Translations under genes and position numbers: made by a program
Part shown: positions 23,548 to 35,895 of the stretch, piece by piece
Layout: every line of letters begins with the position of its first letter
Numbering within the stretch: position 1 is the first letter of the stretch
The notes under the pieces: generated by a model
What the model was told of the DNA's origin: nothing
Databases searched by the model: none
What the model saw: the letters and a program-made list of their open reading frames with translations, nothing else
Origin: Cloeon dipterum
Lineage: Eukaryota; Arthropoda; Insecta; Ephemeroptera; Baetidae
Direction of reading: 5' to 3'
Length of the DNA stretch: 64,000 nt
NCBI RefSeq assembly: GCF_949628265.1
Contig: NC_088787.1
Coordinates: 22,062,501-22,126,500, forward strand

Positions 23548-23770
23548 TGCACCCTAACCTGGCTATCTAGGGGCGATGATAACGAGTCAACCGGTCCGCA
23601 GTTTTTCAAATGCGATAAATAGAAGCCGATATTTGGTAAAAAAGACGTCATTTCCCACACATATAGGACACCACATAAGAATGAAAAAAATATTCCAACC
23701 AATCTCGGGTTCTAACTTTCACAATTACAAAAACTGCATGTCGTTCGACTCATCTTCACGTTCCATCTAA
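23548..23770. repeat. Family X element ends (right end, then a left end)
   Basis: 23548-23620 (GATGATAACGAGTCAACCGG..GCAGTTTTT) matches the right end of the 3727-4152 element. 23705-23768 (GGGTTCTAACTTTCACAATT..) matches its left end. The order suggests two elements abutting, or a rearranged copy. Confidence 0.45.
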
Positions 23771-24145
23771 AACCAAGATGATGCGATAAACACTCGATTC
23801 CGTCGGGGACTGAGAATGCAAACAGCAGAAAATCGAAGAAAATTTTTTTTCGTGTGCAGGGTGCATAGTTTAGGTCTTTTCCCTTTCTTTTGCATGTCAT
23901 CGTTTTATTTTCAAGGAAAATTTTATTGCATTTTTATGTAAATGTATCGGGACTAAAAAAAACTGGAATATATTTACCTGTCAAAATTAAATTCTCTATT
24001 AACTGATCCACATATTGACTTTGTAAAAACTTCAAGGATGAATATTTGACAGGATTTAAAAAAAATAAAACATGGCGAGTAAATTTTGTGTAAAAATAAC
24101 AGAGATCTTAATCTTTATTCTAAAACGTTCATTCATTCCTTTAGG

Positions 24146-24672
24146 CTAGTTTTTAATGTCTGCTGATGCTGCTATGTTGCTATTCTTTCTTGTTTCTTCT
24201 CGCTTAATTCTGAAAAATAGCATAGAAAAGAAGATCAGAAAAATATTAAGAACGCAAAAAGAGAATATTGCCGAAGAACGAGCCGCCCGTCCTTTCATAA
24301 AAATAGACGCAGGTACAAGGTATTTTTCCGCATTAATATATATCTAGAAACTGAAAAAATTAAAAAGTACGATGTATATCTTTAAACTTACTCTTTAAGA
24401 AATTTGCGTAGGTTGATGTACCTGTGATACATTTCTGGGGTGTTTTTCATGATCTCTGCCGATCGCAGAATTTTCTCTTCAGAACTCAAATCGTCAGACT
24501 GCAATACTTTCAAAAGGGATTCAAATGCCATCTGGTATCGTAAGATTTCCGCGGGAGCCAGCGTCCAACTCACTCTAGTCCAACTGCTAGGCTCCAGATC
24601 AGTGGCCAGCTCCATCACTATCTTCTCAAGCTCGTCAGCGCCCATCATTCGCAGTTTCTGTAAACTGTGCAT
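24146..24672 (-). CDS. Small protein with a KIX-like region (gene F)
   Basis: Two exons (24672-24392 with a strong GTAAGT donor, and 24209-24146) give 114 residues in one frame. Residues about 30-95 can be laid on the CBP KIX domain. A Trp near the start (SSWTRVSW), a helix (APAEILRYQMAFESLLKVL), and above all the last helix (AEIMKNTPEMYHRYINLRKF) parallel KIX helix 3 ([20 protein letters not shown]). The loop between helices is shorter than in KIX. A basic tail (EIKREETRK) follows, as EEKR follows KIX in CBP. The intron is not at the CBP position. It lies on the same strand within the run of TAZ/KIX genes, which supports the reading, but similarity is low and a chance helical match is possible. 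Confidence 0.42.
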
Positions 24673-27480
24673 TTTTTCAACTGTGATAATAAGGGATTGA
24701 TCTGGGAATAAATACCTCAACTAAATTTTAATTCAAATTATATCAATTATAATAGACGCAAACCCATCAAATTTTCATTTTTTTTAAACTGCATCATCAT
24801 TATATAGTTAAACGTACACATCTTTCTTAAATTTTGGTAGCTCACCAACTGCCTCTTTTTAAGAAAAATATAAACTTCGAATCACCGTGAGGGTATATAT
24901 TTCAGAATTTCACTCAGTTAAAAACAACGCTTCCCCTTAATTTTACAATTTTTAGAGTTTATATACATTTAAAATATACAATGCACCCGATTCTCATCGA
25001 TATTTTATGCATCATATAGTGAGGCTAGCTATCCCTAGTGACCTTAAGAGGACCCTGGTCGCGTTCTTCTTGGCAAGAATAATTTTATTGTTTTGATCTG
25101 CAGCTTTCCCAACGCTGGATATTCGATCTCATTACTCTGCTTCTGGCTTCTTTTACATTTTACTGTATTTTTGTTGTACCAAAATTATATAGTTTCCTTA
25201 GTCTGAGAATATCAATTGAAAAGAACTTTTAAAATAAATCAATACCTCAAAATGATCGTTAGAATTCATAAATTTACCATAACCTACCTTTTGAAGTTTG
25301 AGACGTTGCAAAACTGGAATTATTTTCCTTTATTGCTCTTTGCTGAAACAACTGCAAAACACGTGCACAGGGAAGCACAGACGCCGCACAAACACTCCCC
25401 CTTCCAAGCAGCTGAAGTCGCGTAGGGGATTGTTGTTATCGTTTACCCCATCCCCTTTTGTAAAATGTTGACTGAGTTTGACAAAAAAAATGTCGCATTG
25501 TCTTACTAGGCAAGCTTCATTTTAAACCAAAAATACGAGATCTCAAAATAATTAATTACATTTTCAAAATTCATAATGAAAAGACATATTAATATATATT
25601 TAATAAAATATTTTTTTGCAAGTTTTAATAACCTTCCAAGAGCTTAGTGCTTCGTTGGATTTCCGGATTTCCTTATCTTCTCGTTTTATATAAAACGTCG
25701 AAGACTGAAATCTTCAACCAAAAATAATGTACCGTGGACGAATAAACACCCTCGACTCTCTCGCCAGGCGAAATTCCTGGTTTTCCTTTCATCATTTGCC
25801 CTGCTCCACGCTTTGTTTTTACTAGTTGTCTATCAGCGGAGAGGTTCAGCGGCGGGTTTTGAGTTTCTGCGGACGGAGATTGTCGTGATCATCGAGGAGT
25901 TAAATTGTCGGCTTGCTTCCTTCCTACACATCCAGCAGTGGAGGAGGGAAAATCGTCATTTAGGGACAGCAAAACCCAGAGCATTATAAATGTATGAACA
26001 AAGTATTATTATAGTGTTTCTGGAAGCAATCATTAAATAAAAAACGATTTAAGAATTTGATTTAATAAAATTTTATTATTTTATTAATACAAAAACAGAA
26101 TGCTTTACAATATTTATATCACCATCAAGTATATCATTTCGACAACTCGAAATCACATACAAATTCAACATCGAAGTGAATCGAAGGGTCCATTTAAGTT
26201 GATGCACAACATAATATAATCACAGCAGCAACCAATCTCAGTATATCTCTTAGGATTGTAGCAAAATTTGCGAGTTGCAAAACTCGCTCAGCAATTCATG
26301 CAAAATTTAATAAAACCAACTCTTTTGTTGGGGATACTGGCGATTGGTGCAGCCAAACAGAGTTCAAAATACAATTTGTAAAATCAATTAGGGAAATGTT
26401 TAAAACAAGTCTTCCTTCTCTCGATGTTCGACACAAAAATACAAATTATAATATGTACATGCAGTTTGTAAGTTTTGCAGTCTTTGACAATAATTAGCGA
26501 TTATATCACACTTAAAACCATGCGACTATTTATTAACCAGAATCTTGTTCGTCACATTTTTTATATTGAAAAAGGGGTGAAAATAACATAATAAATTTCA
26601 TAAAAAATATCCTGGCATGGTAAATCACGGACTGATTTTCTTATTTCCCTCTGTTATAAAATAACAAAAAAAAAATGTTTTGTATATTTATCTGTTGTGT
26701 TCTGAATGTGGGGAGGTGTGGAGCATAATAGTAGTTGCTCTGCTGATCCGCAATAAAATCACTTTGAATCTAAATCAGCTCAGGAAAACACCCTTCACCG
26801 CAGTTGGTATACTATATTTTTCGGTTCCGTTTATTTATACCGACATTCCCTCATCAGAAAATAAAATGCCTAAACGCATTTTAGAAAATTATGGTAATCA
26901 TCGGAAATGCCGGTCGAAGAAATGCATTTATCCAGTCTAAGGAAGGCAAAGGAAAAGAACCAAAGGAGCAACCAGCTGTGGTTAGTGTTACTTCAAAACC
27001 CAAGGACTCCTATTTTTTTGATCAAAACAAAAAAGGGCAACTCAGATTTCGAACCAACACAGAACCAAATTGGCTGCCTATGCGGTTCCATATCTTTTGA
27101 CTTTCTAATTCTGGAAAAAAGACCATCCTGTTACATACCAACCACGGTATGAGGAGTTTTACCTGAAGCTACTGATCCACCTTGACCAGGATAAATATAT
27201 ATATCCTGAAATAATACTTTTGAACACTTTGCAAACAAACTAACTAACCTCATGAGACAGAATCAGTTTCGCGATCGTTGTCCCGGTATTTTTTTAACGC
27301 TACTATGAACTTGTGAATTTTAATAAAACCAAACACAGACCCCTTTAAAAAATCTGCAAAATTAGAAAAAATTAAAAAAATCAAGACTCAAAAGCACTAT
27401 ATTTCATCTTCTCAAAATTAAATTTTCATACTTTTTCTCACCACGGAAGCAATTATTAATTAATTTTCTTGTCCAAATTC
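24673..27480. other. Intergenic, no gene supported
   Basis: 25330-25430 and 25740-25990 are GC-richer and could be promoter or leader sequence for gene F, but no splice-consistent first exon was found. Open frames at 26680-27152 (+) have partly protein-like composition and no domain. Confidence 0.35.
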
Positions 27481-27909
27481 AGCCCGTTGGCTCGCATTGT
27501 TAAGGCACTCTCAGGAGTGTCAAAGCAATGAGAGGTATTTGAGCAGTTCGGAGATCTAATACTGGCTACCCAATGTCAGAAATGGCAAAAAGTGGTTAGT
27601 TTAGTGACTCGAAATGCTCAAATTGCTCAACGGGCTGGGAGGCGCACCGGCGCCGACTCGCTACTTGCTGGTTTGCACCTTTCCACCATGCGTGATTTGG
27701 CTTCACGGGACGAATGTCTAGCGTTTCAATGCAGTCCTCGGTGCGGAGGCAAGTGGCCCTTGAGTGGGCTGGGTCCCTGTGCGGCCTGGTGCGCCCATGT
27801 TATCCGTTCGCGGTGTTATTGGGACCCCGGTTTCAGCATTCGTGCTAATGCAGTGCGCACCCTTCCCGGTCCTCCGGTCCTCAGACAGGGATAAAGAGAG
27901 CAAAAAAAA
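27481..27909 (+). mobile_element. SINE-like repeat with tRNA-like head and A-rich tail
   Basis: The start (TTGGCTCGCATTGTTAAGGC) resembles a tRNA D-arm and RNA polymerase III A box. A weaker B-box-like segment (GCAGTTCGGAGATC) follows about 55 bases on. The 3' part (27744-27909) is about 97 percent identical to bases 1-166, and both copies end in an A-rich tail. A 100-codon frame inside is attributed to the repeat, not to a gene. Confidence 0.65.
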
Positions 27910-29658
27910 GACAAGAAAATTAAAGAAGAAATTGCGGCTGTCTGAAATTTATTCTTCCCATTTTGTACAATCTTCTTCTGTCTCTTTGGACTGCTCAGAA
28001 ACTTTATTTAAACAGGCGAAGCTCTCCTGTTCCAGTTTGAGCTGCCACACTTTTCCCGGATCCCCCGAGCATGTTGTAAAGACCAAAATCCATCTTTAGC
28101 TTTTCTTTATGGTTTGAGTCCATCATTTCGCCAAAGTGCGGTAGCGTCCACCACTGTGAAAGATCGTTTTTATGGTGCTTTCATTCATTTATTGTTGCTC
28201 TTTTGTTCAAGTACATATTTGCATTGTTGGCTATAGCAAGTAGTAATACATAGTTCATTTGGGTTTTTGTTTGTGAAATTTAGCAACAGATTATCTCTCT
28301 ACAAATTTGCAATGAAGTCAGGACCGATGAACAGTTAAATTTCAGATTTTTACAAATTTTCTCGTAAAATTAAACCGCTTATTGTCTATGATTTTTTCGC
28401 TTGATTTCGATTTATCTCGTTGCTGTCCATCTATGATTGTGTGCAAATAATGAGCGAAATTTCTATTCTGGTTAAGTAAAAATCATTATAAGGAGATATT
28501 TGGTTAGCATATGCAAGCTTTGGAACTGATTTTCTCAAAAACTTAAACGGCGCAACATGGGAAATATTTAGCTTTTTCCCCATTTTAAAATAGTATTTCA
28601 TGTAAAGGTAAAATGGGATATTTCACAAATTCACAATACAGCTTCACTTTAAACCAGCAAACAAATATCCTCAAAATTAATTCCATTTCCTTTTTATTAA
28701 CTTCTTGCATTTGTGCTGCTTTAAAAACAATTGTAATTTTACTAGGGCTGTGGTACACTTTTTGTGTAAAAAAACACATGTGCAAGTTGAGTTATACTTA
28801 ATATATAACATAGAGTGCTTATTATCAAATTATTATGCTTAATTAACGATAATTTAAGAATTAAGTTGTTATATATATTATTCATTTTCTCTTTTCAAGA
28901 AGAATTATCTCGAGGATGTCTTTGAGAAGATAGAATTTTATTCCTCATTTGAAGCGCCCTATTTCTCGACTTCTGCAGTATGTATTTCAGGTATTTGGAA
29001 GCTGAAAGTGACATTTCTGCAGTATATAGATGAGGCGAAGAAAAGGATTTCACAATTTTAATTTTTATCAAAACCTCTATATATAAGAAATTTTCTGCAA
29101 ACGCCAGCATTCTGACTATAGTAAAAACAGAGCCTCTCGAGTGTATTGAACCCGTATAATTAGACATTAGCCACTGGTCTAGACGTACTCACCTTTATTA
29201 CCGGAGGCATGCATCTCTAGTAGGTCAATTTCCAAATAACTCAGCCGGCAGCGTGAATTATTAGATTAAAACACCCTGGCATTCAATTCTTATCATTCCT
29301 CCGATATAGTAATATAAAGGAAAAAACACGCACCTTCGGCTAGAACACACTGCCATCCAATGCAAAAGAAAGGAAGTAAAGTCAAATTTTTAAATTTACT
29401 TTTTTATTCAATTTTTTTATACGAATAACAGAGCAGCGGAAAATTCATAAATTATGGTGGAACAGCCACTTAAATACAGATAAGTATTTGAAAAAACTTC
29501 ATTATATTATATTTTATTGAATTTATTATACATCAACCGGCCCTTGATTTTTATTTATACTTTCAATACACTTATAGCATGTTTACAGTCCAAAGAGCAA
29601 ATAGGACAAATAAATATATATCACTATTAAAATATATTTTCAGAACGACAGCTACGAA
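27910..29658. other. Intergenic, no gene supported
   Basis: AT-rich. Frames at 28585-28801 and 28895-29167 have no domain and no convincing splice partners. 29500-29658 probably contains the promoter of the ankyrin gene. Confidence 0.35.
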
Positions 29659-31644
29659 ATGGATTTTTTTCCACTCGCACCATCCTTTTTGCAGAGATGT
29701 CTCTTAGTGGATAGACGCGGAAAAAGAGGAAAGTTATTAAACAGAAGGTAACTTTTAAGAATATATTTGATTTTAAAAGTTAATATAAAAGTTTTACAAT
29801 GTAGAAGCTCTTTTGCGAAGACAATGGACTCGTTCATGAGCGAGCGGAACATAATTCACTTCATCGAAAAGACAACAAAAGGTCTGACCCTGCTGATGAT
29901 CGCAGCCAGGGATGAGAACCTGGAAAGCTGCCTCGCTCTCTTGAAAAGTGGAGAAAGTGCTGAAGTGAGGACAAACTTTGGCGTGACGCCTCTTCACTTC
30001 GCGGCCTTGAACAAGAAAAACGGAATCGAAATCGTCTGGCACCTCACAACCCAGGAGAAACAAGACGTGAAGCAAAAGGACGTGGATGGCGAGGAAGCGA
30101 TTTTTTACGCAGTCAGGGTGGGAAACTTCAGGGTGGCGCAGATCCTGCTTGAGCTGCGAGAAAAGACAAACAATAATCTCTTGCATTTTTGTATAACTCA
30201 AAATAGATCTGACGACGTCGCTCAGATAATTCACGCGTGGAACCCGAGTTTAATTAAAGAGGTCGACTCAAATAGGAGAAATGCCCTTCACCTGGCAGCT
30301 CAGTTCGCCGACCTGAGAGTCTGCAAGTGGCTGATTGCCGCGGGCATCGACGTATCATCAAACAGCTTTTTAGGGACAGCCTTGCACCGCGCACCGTTAA
30401 ATAAAAACCACGGATTGGAATTAGTTCGGTTTTTCGTCTCAAAGAAACTAGACTTAAATAAAAAATCAGAGAGCGGATTTGTGCCTTTGGATGCAGCTCT
30501 TGCAGAGGAAAATATTGACATTGCTTCGGAACTGCTGAGACTCGGCGCCACTTTGCACATAAAAGACCATAATTTTTTGCTGCATTGCGTATTGGTCAAC
30601 AAGCTGAATTGCGTCAAGTTCATTCACGGATTCGATAAAAGTCTGATCAGAGGTGAAGCCGCACTTCACATAGCGGCGGAGTTTGCTGATCTAGAAATGT
30701 GCCGGTGGCTCGTGGAAAACGGCGTCCGAACGGATTCTTTGAATGGAAAATGGCAAACCTCAATTTTGCATCACGTCGGCTACAACAAGAGGCATGGAAC
30801 TCAGCTAGTTCGGTATTTTTTCCACTTGGGTCTCGACATGAACAAGCAGGACTTCTATGACTTCACTCCTTTAAGCTACGCTTTGGGAGACAAAAATTTT
30901 GATGTGGCAGAGGAAATGCTGATATATGGGGCCGATTTCTACGCGATAAACGATGGCATGAACATTTTCCACGTCTGCATAATGGAAAACAATTTAGAAG
31001 GCGTCCAATTCGTGCTCTCAAAGGAGCCAAAAATAATGAATTCACTCGGGAAAGATGGGACGAATGCCCTTCACATCGCAGCGGCTTTCGCAGATTTAAA
31101 AATGTGCCAGTGGCTGTCATGCGGAGAGAAATTCGATGTTTTGTCCCTGAGTAAGGAGATGCGAAACACGGTCCTTCACTACGTCGCAATGAACAAAAAG
31201 TTTGGAAAATCACTCGTCCCTTTTTTCGTTTCCAAGGTAGTGAATGTGAATGAGAAAAATATTTTCTCACTCTCGGCCTTTTACGTTGCCCTCTATATGG
31301 AAAACATCGCCGTGGCTGAGGAATTGTTGAAGGCTGGTGCAGACATGAATTTAAAATCGAAGCGCAACAACAATGTCCTGCAATTCTGCGCTCGTAATAA
31401 TAAAATCGTGAGTGCCAAATTCGTGATTGGATTAAATGAAGGGCTGGTCAGGGAGCCGACCTTAGGAGGGGTCACTGCCCTTCACTTGGCGACGAAAACG
31501 GTGGATTTGGAGTTTTGCAAATTTTTGGTCGAAAAAGGGGCCGAAATATATGCCAAAGACTTTCTTGAGCGTTCGGTTTTGGTATATGTTCCGAGAAAGA
31601 ACAAAGAAAAGAGGAACTTCCTCTCCTTGGGAGTTGGAAATTAA
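29659..31644 (+). CDS. Ankyrin-repeat protein with a four-ankyrin higher-order repeat
   Basis: Exon 1 (29659-29747) and exon 2 (29805-31644) join in frame over a 57-base intron to give 642 residues; the ATG at 29824 would give a 606-residue form. Nearly the whole protein is ankyrin repeats (NALHLAAQFADLRVCKWL, TPLHFAALNK, ALHIAAEFADLEMCRWL). They are arranged as a block of four distinct ankyrins of about 126-137 residues. In order the block reads: ALH.AA.FADL..C.WL; LH...NK..G..LV.FF; a PL..AL..EN.D.A.ELL unit; and N.LH.C...N....V.FI. The first unit starts at 30280, 30658, 31063 and 31474, and a diverged block precedes these. Ankyrins mediate protein binding; no signal peptide, membrane span or effector domain is seen. 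It may have further 5' exons. The family is unassigned. Confidence 0.9.
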
Positions 31645-31698
31645 AGAAGCCTGGAGAAGCTGTATGATGACTATTTATTTTCTCTCATTAGGTTTGAC

Positions 31699-31704
31699 AA
31701 TAAA
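31699..31704 (+). other. Poly(A) signal of the ankyrin gene
   Basis: AATAAA, 55 bases after the stop codon. Confidence 0.7.
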
Positions 31705-33360
31705 GTGCATTTGTTTTAATTATTTTTTATATTTTCTTAAATAGTGGAGCAGTGTTGGAATATATATTAAAGAAGAGGAATACATCAACGCATTCCAAAA
31801 ATTGTTTATTTTCTCAATCTATCATCGGAATTAAACCAGGCAACGTTTCTTATAAACAAAAAGTTTATTTAAGACCCTCTATCCAGTCAGACAAAGCCAG
31901 CCGGATTGAGCTCATAAATGCATAATCCATTTAAAGCATCACAAAATAAATCACACTTAAAACCTTTTTCTATTACGTGTACGCGTCATGCAGAGAGATG
32001 GAAACCGTGCCGACGAGCAGTCGCGGGTTGCATGCCATTCCACCATTTATTTGAAGAAAGTCGAAAAGTTATTTCTATATAGGCTGCCGAATTTCAAGCT
32101 CACAGCCTGCAATGGATAAAAACGCCTAGCAATAATGGGGTTTGATTTTCATCAAATAGTGAAACTTGTTGCAGGAAGATTACGAGGGATTGAAAGTAAA
32201 ACACGGTCAAATGAACATGTCAAAATTGAAAATTCAAATTTGATGTTGATGAAAATGACGCAAGGGAAGTAATTATTTCCTGAATAATCTGAAAAATTAT
32301 CTTTAAGATAGGTGTGGTGCGCATTACTCTTTAATTAAAGCTCATCGTGTTCAAATCAACAAAATAAGTAAAAAAATCGCATCTTATTGGACGTGCAAAA
32401 TAACAACCGGCACTAAAGAAGTGTCTTGCGGCACAGTTTCCTTCCTTGTTTAATGCCTGTGTGATAGGATAATTTTGGTTCAATCACAAATTTTTTTAAT
32501 GAGAGGAAAGGTTTCTATTCAGAAAGCCAATAGAGGAATGCTCCACTGTTGAAATGAAAAGCATGCGTTATGTTTCCTCGTTGGTAATATTCACTTTAAT
32601 ATATATATATATACTACTGATACTCGCAACGCACGAGGAAACACAATGTCCGAGAAAATATTTGTCTTCGCCCGCAGCTTTCTTATTTCCATATTTTAAA
32701 TTGAGTAGAATAAATTATTTGTAAAAACTCAGAATTACTGCTGTTTTCGTAATCAAAAGTAATATTAAAAGTTTTGGCATTTCAAAATAATTGTTTTTTT
32801 CGATCAGGCCAAGACAGTCTTGTTGGTCAGTGCCCTTGAAGCAGTGCATCAAGATCATTTTGAGTAGTATCGTTATAAAAAATTCACTTGCATTATTTTC
32901 ATCATTTTCCTTCATCGTTTGTTCGGAATTTTTCTTCATTGATCATTTAAGTCGAATCATGGGCTGGAATGCAGTCAAAGAAGGTAGTCATGGTGAAGAG
33001 CGATATAGGGTCGTCTTCATCAGGTGTAGCGGGAGGTGGAGAGAATATGTTTAAGAATTTCAGCCATTATCGCACATTAAAAGTACTAATTTAATTTTAC
33101 TAGAATAACCGTGGCCATTTCATTCAAGCAAAACTTCAATATAAACGCATAATCTGCGTACCTTTTGAAACTGTGCCATATACAGATCTCAGGCTCCCAA
33201 GTGGACGTCCCTACTCTAAAGCAGTCCTCCCAAATTCAAGTGTTTGAAAAAAAAATTAAAAAAATATTATTTTTATAATTGAAGAAACACTGACAAAACG
33301 AGTTGTTCGGTTTTAAAATGCAACTGTAGAAAATTAAAGAAATGCGGCTTTTGTTTTAAG
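31705..33360. other. Intergenic, no gene supported
   Basis: A minus-strand frame at 32715-32939 (starts MKKNSEQTMKENDENNASEF) has somewhat protein-like composition but no domain or splice partner. A short AT run lies near 32600. Confidence 0.35.
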
Positions 33361-33366
33361 TTTATT
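33361..33366 (-). other. Poly(A) signal of gene D
   Basis: TTTATT on the plus strand, i.e. AATAAA on the minus strand, 20 bases past the gene D stop at 33386. Confidence 0.6.
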
Positions 33367-33385
33367 CCAAGTCAATGCAACAATA

Positions 33386-35895
33386 TTATTCGATTCCGTC
33401 CATGACCTCAAACTTATCCTGCATGTTCATAAGGGTTCGCTCAATCACGTTAGGAATTGAAGACCAATCAACAGCAACATAAATCTTCAACTGATCCAGC
33501 TTTCTCTGCTGTACCAAAGCTAGAGAGACAGGTAAAGATAGCATACCCATTTACAATCCACCACTGCAATTGCAGAAATGATTTTGATGCTATTTTTCCC
33601 AAAACAGAAAATAATAAAGCAATTATAATTCGTATGGAAAAGTAACATTTTGTACCTGTTGGTTTAGATTAGGCAATGTCATCCTCGGTTTTTTTGGAGG
33701 TAGAAGACCCGCCATTGAGGGCAGTTGGTCAATATTTCTTTTGTTGTACTTTATTGTAAAGGGTAAATTACGCCTTGTAGCTTTGATAGATCGTTCTGGA
33801 ATGGAAATAATTACAATGAGGATTGTATAATGTGTTGAAGATAACTAACAATTAAGACCATTTAAAATTTAAAAACAAATAAAAGTGTTTCCATTATAGT
33901 TTGAAACATTTTTTTCTTTAAAATAAGGGTCGCAAATTGACAATAAATTCCACCAATATCTTGGGGATCGGTTTTGTGTTAAGAAAAATGAACGATATTC
34001 TTACCTTGATCACTTTCCATGTTGTAAATCTTGTTCGCAATTAGACAATGATAGTCATGCTGCTTGCAAAGCAAATATATGAGCTCAATTTTGTAATTTT
34101 TATTTAAATCATGACCCACCTTACTCGTAGCCATTTTAAACATCTCAAGTTCAATTTTCGCAGCTTGTCTTGCAAACTCACTCATTCGTATGTTCCTTGG
34201 GATCACCAGTTCTAATTCATATGGAGTGGAAGCGAGAACAGTAAATCTGAAAAATCAAATCCATTACGTAAACATTTTAAATTAAATTCGGCTCCACTCA
34301 CATTTTCTGGACAGTGTAATCCCGAAATTCTAGCCTGACCTCTTTGTGCCACTCCTTGCCTATTGGCATAGGTCCTGCCTCGATATCTGAAAATTAAAAG
34401 ATGTAAAAAATACAACCAACTCAGCTTTTGGATACACTGACCTTTCACTTTCCATGGGGTTGGCTGCTGCATCAGTTTCCGTTTTATCTTGGCGCAGAAG
34501 GCCAAAGGAACCCGACATTTGTCCCCCATATCGCAGTGCTTGACGTGGCGTTTGCACGAACGATCTATTATCCTGCAGGTAGAACATTTGTTTTGGTCTC
34601 TGAGCGTGCAGGCCATCCTGTGCCGCAACACCACCTTTGTCTCCTGACAAATAGGGGTGCATGGCTCTTCGTTGCACCGGAAAGAATGCGTCACCCTCAA
34701 AGCGAACTGCTCATGTGATCTCATCTGCAGTATAAAAAATAAATTAAAATGGTTAATATTAGCAGGGTTTGGAAAAAGGGTGAGCGCAGTAGTTAAATTA
34801 ACAAAAAGACTTCTGAGCAGGTTTTTTTCTGGAAATAACGCCCTTTATTAATTGTTTGTTTTGAAAGATACATGGTATAATACTGAATAACAGGCGCACC
34901 CCCTACTATCTTTGAAATATTTATAGAAAATCAAATAATTATTTTCCCAAAAAATATATTGTGTTCACAAAATGGGCCTATATACTGGACATTTGATTGA
35001 ATTGATTGAATGATCAAATTTTTCTTCAGGAAAATAGATAATTTAAATGGAATATATGAAAAACCTGATGGAAAAATCCTATGTACTAGAGAAGATCCCA
35101 TTTCCTCTCATGCGTGCAAGGTAAACTGTAATTTTACGAAATCCATGTATGTTGCACACACTTTGTGTTGCTTAAATAAATCGTAACCTTGCAGCCTGTT
35201 TCAACCGGTTATAATAACAATAAAATATTCTTTTTTGCTAGATATTACCTTTTGGATGGCATAACACAGGTCCAAATTTGTTTTCATTAATGTCATTATA
35301 ATTACCTAATCATATAATAACATTTTTAATTAAATGGTGTCCTGGTTTAGATTTTACACACTGAAGTTTCCATACTTTCACTATATTGCATTAGTGTCGT
35401 TTTCAAGTGTGAACAACACATATTTTTTTAGCTTAGGAATTAATTTATTAAAAAATCAACACTGAAAATATTTATGATTTTTTTCTATTTGATTAAAATT
35501 TTCAAATATTACTGAATAAATATTTTGAGGTTTTGATAACTATTTTCCAAGTCACAGAAGATTGATCAGAACTACTTTAGTTGAAAGCTTTGCCTCTAAT
35601 AGCTGAGACTTACAAATTTTGAATGATTTTGTAGTTTCAAAGATTAAGTAAAAAATAATGAAAATTCACAATTACTTTTTTCCCTCTAGGAAAACCAACT
35701 GTGGGAAAAAACTGGACGGGTATAGTTAAATTTTGTGAACCCTGATAGTAAGATCAGACGTATATAAGATTTAGAAAAATTGGCAATTACCATCTTCTGT
35801 TGTTGGTTGAGCCATCCATTATCATCAGCCGGCTGCTGTTCAAGCTTTGCCCTTGTCAGAACGTACTGTTGCTTCTGCTTACCAGGTTCTTGCAT
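33386..35895 (-). CDS. CBP-derived paralogue with TAZ2 then KIX (gene D)
   Basis: Seven exons give 305 residues: 35895-35791, 34724-34442, 34386-34302, 34246-34120, 34059-34005, 33795-33656, 33508-33386. Exon 2 holds a TAZ2-type finger: site 1 HSFRCNEEPCTPIC; site 2 HRMACTLRDQNKCSTC with the exact CBP spacing; site 3 HVKHCDMGDKCRVPLAFC. Exons 3-5 encode KIX: GKEWHKEVRLEFRDYTVQKI matches [22 protein letters not shown], and HDYHCLIANKIYNMES matches [16 protein letters not shown], keeping the Ile-Tyr. The KIX introns fall in the same codons and phases as in nejire, and the helix-3 exon is 55 bases in both genes. The 60-base intron 34119-34060 has no stop and keeps frame if retained (325 residues). 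A basic Pro-containing region and an acidic tail follow. It is probably nuclear and probably binds activator peptides. No catalytic domain. Confidence 0.85.

Larger units (their letters stand above)
20379..24145. other. Intergenic with a broken fragment, a possible small gene and simple repeats
   Basis: Contains the candidate pieces listed at 21661-21960 and 22110-22672, the (CT)n tract at 23486, and family X ends at 23548-23770. 23090-23290 is GC-richer without a coding frame. Otherwise AT-rich. Confidence 0.35.

Noticed and set aside
26891-27152. Overlapping plus-strand frames with Lys- and Pro-rich composition
   Set aside because: Too short, no start context, no domain; left as unassigned intergenic.
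27592-27894. 100-codon plus-strand frame
   Set aside because: Lies wholly inside the SINE-like repeat and is interrupted in frame context in the copy at 1-166.
28895-29167. 90-codon minus-strand frame
   Set aside because: No TAZ or KIX motif, no domain, and candidate junctions around it do not give a consistent frame.
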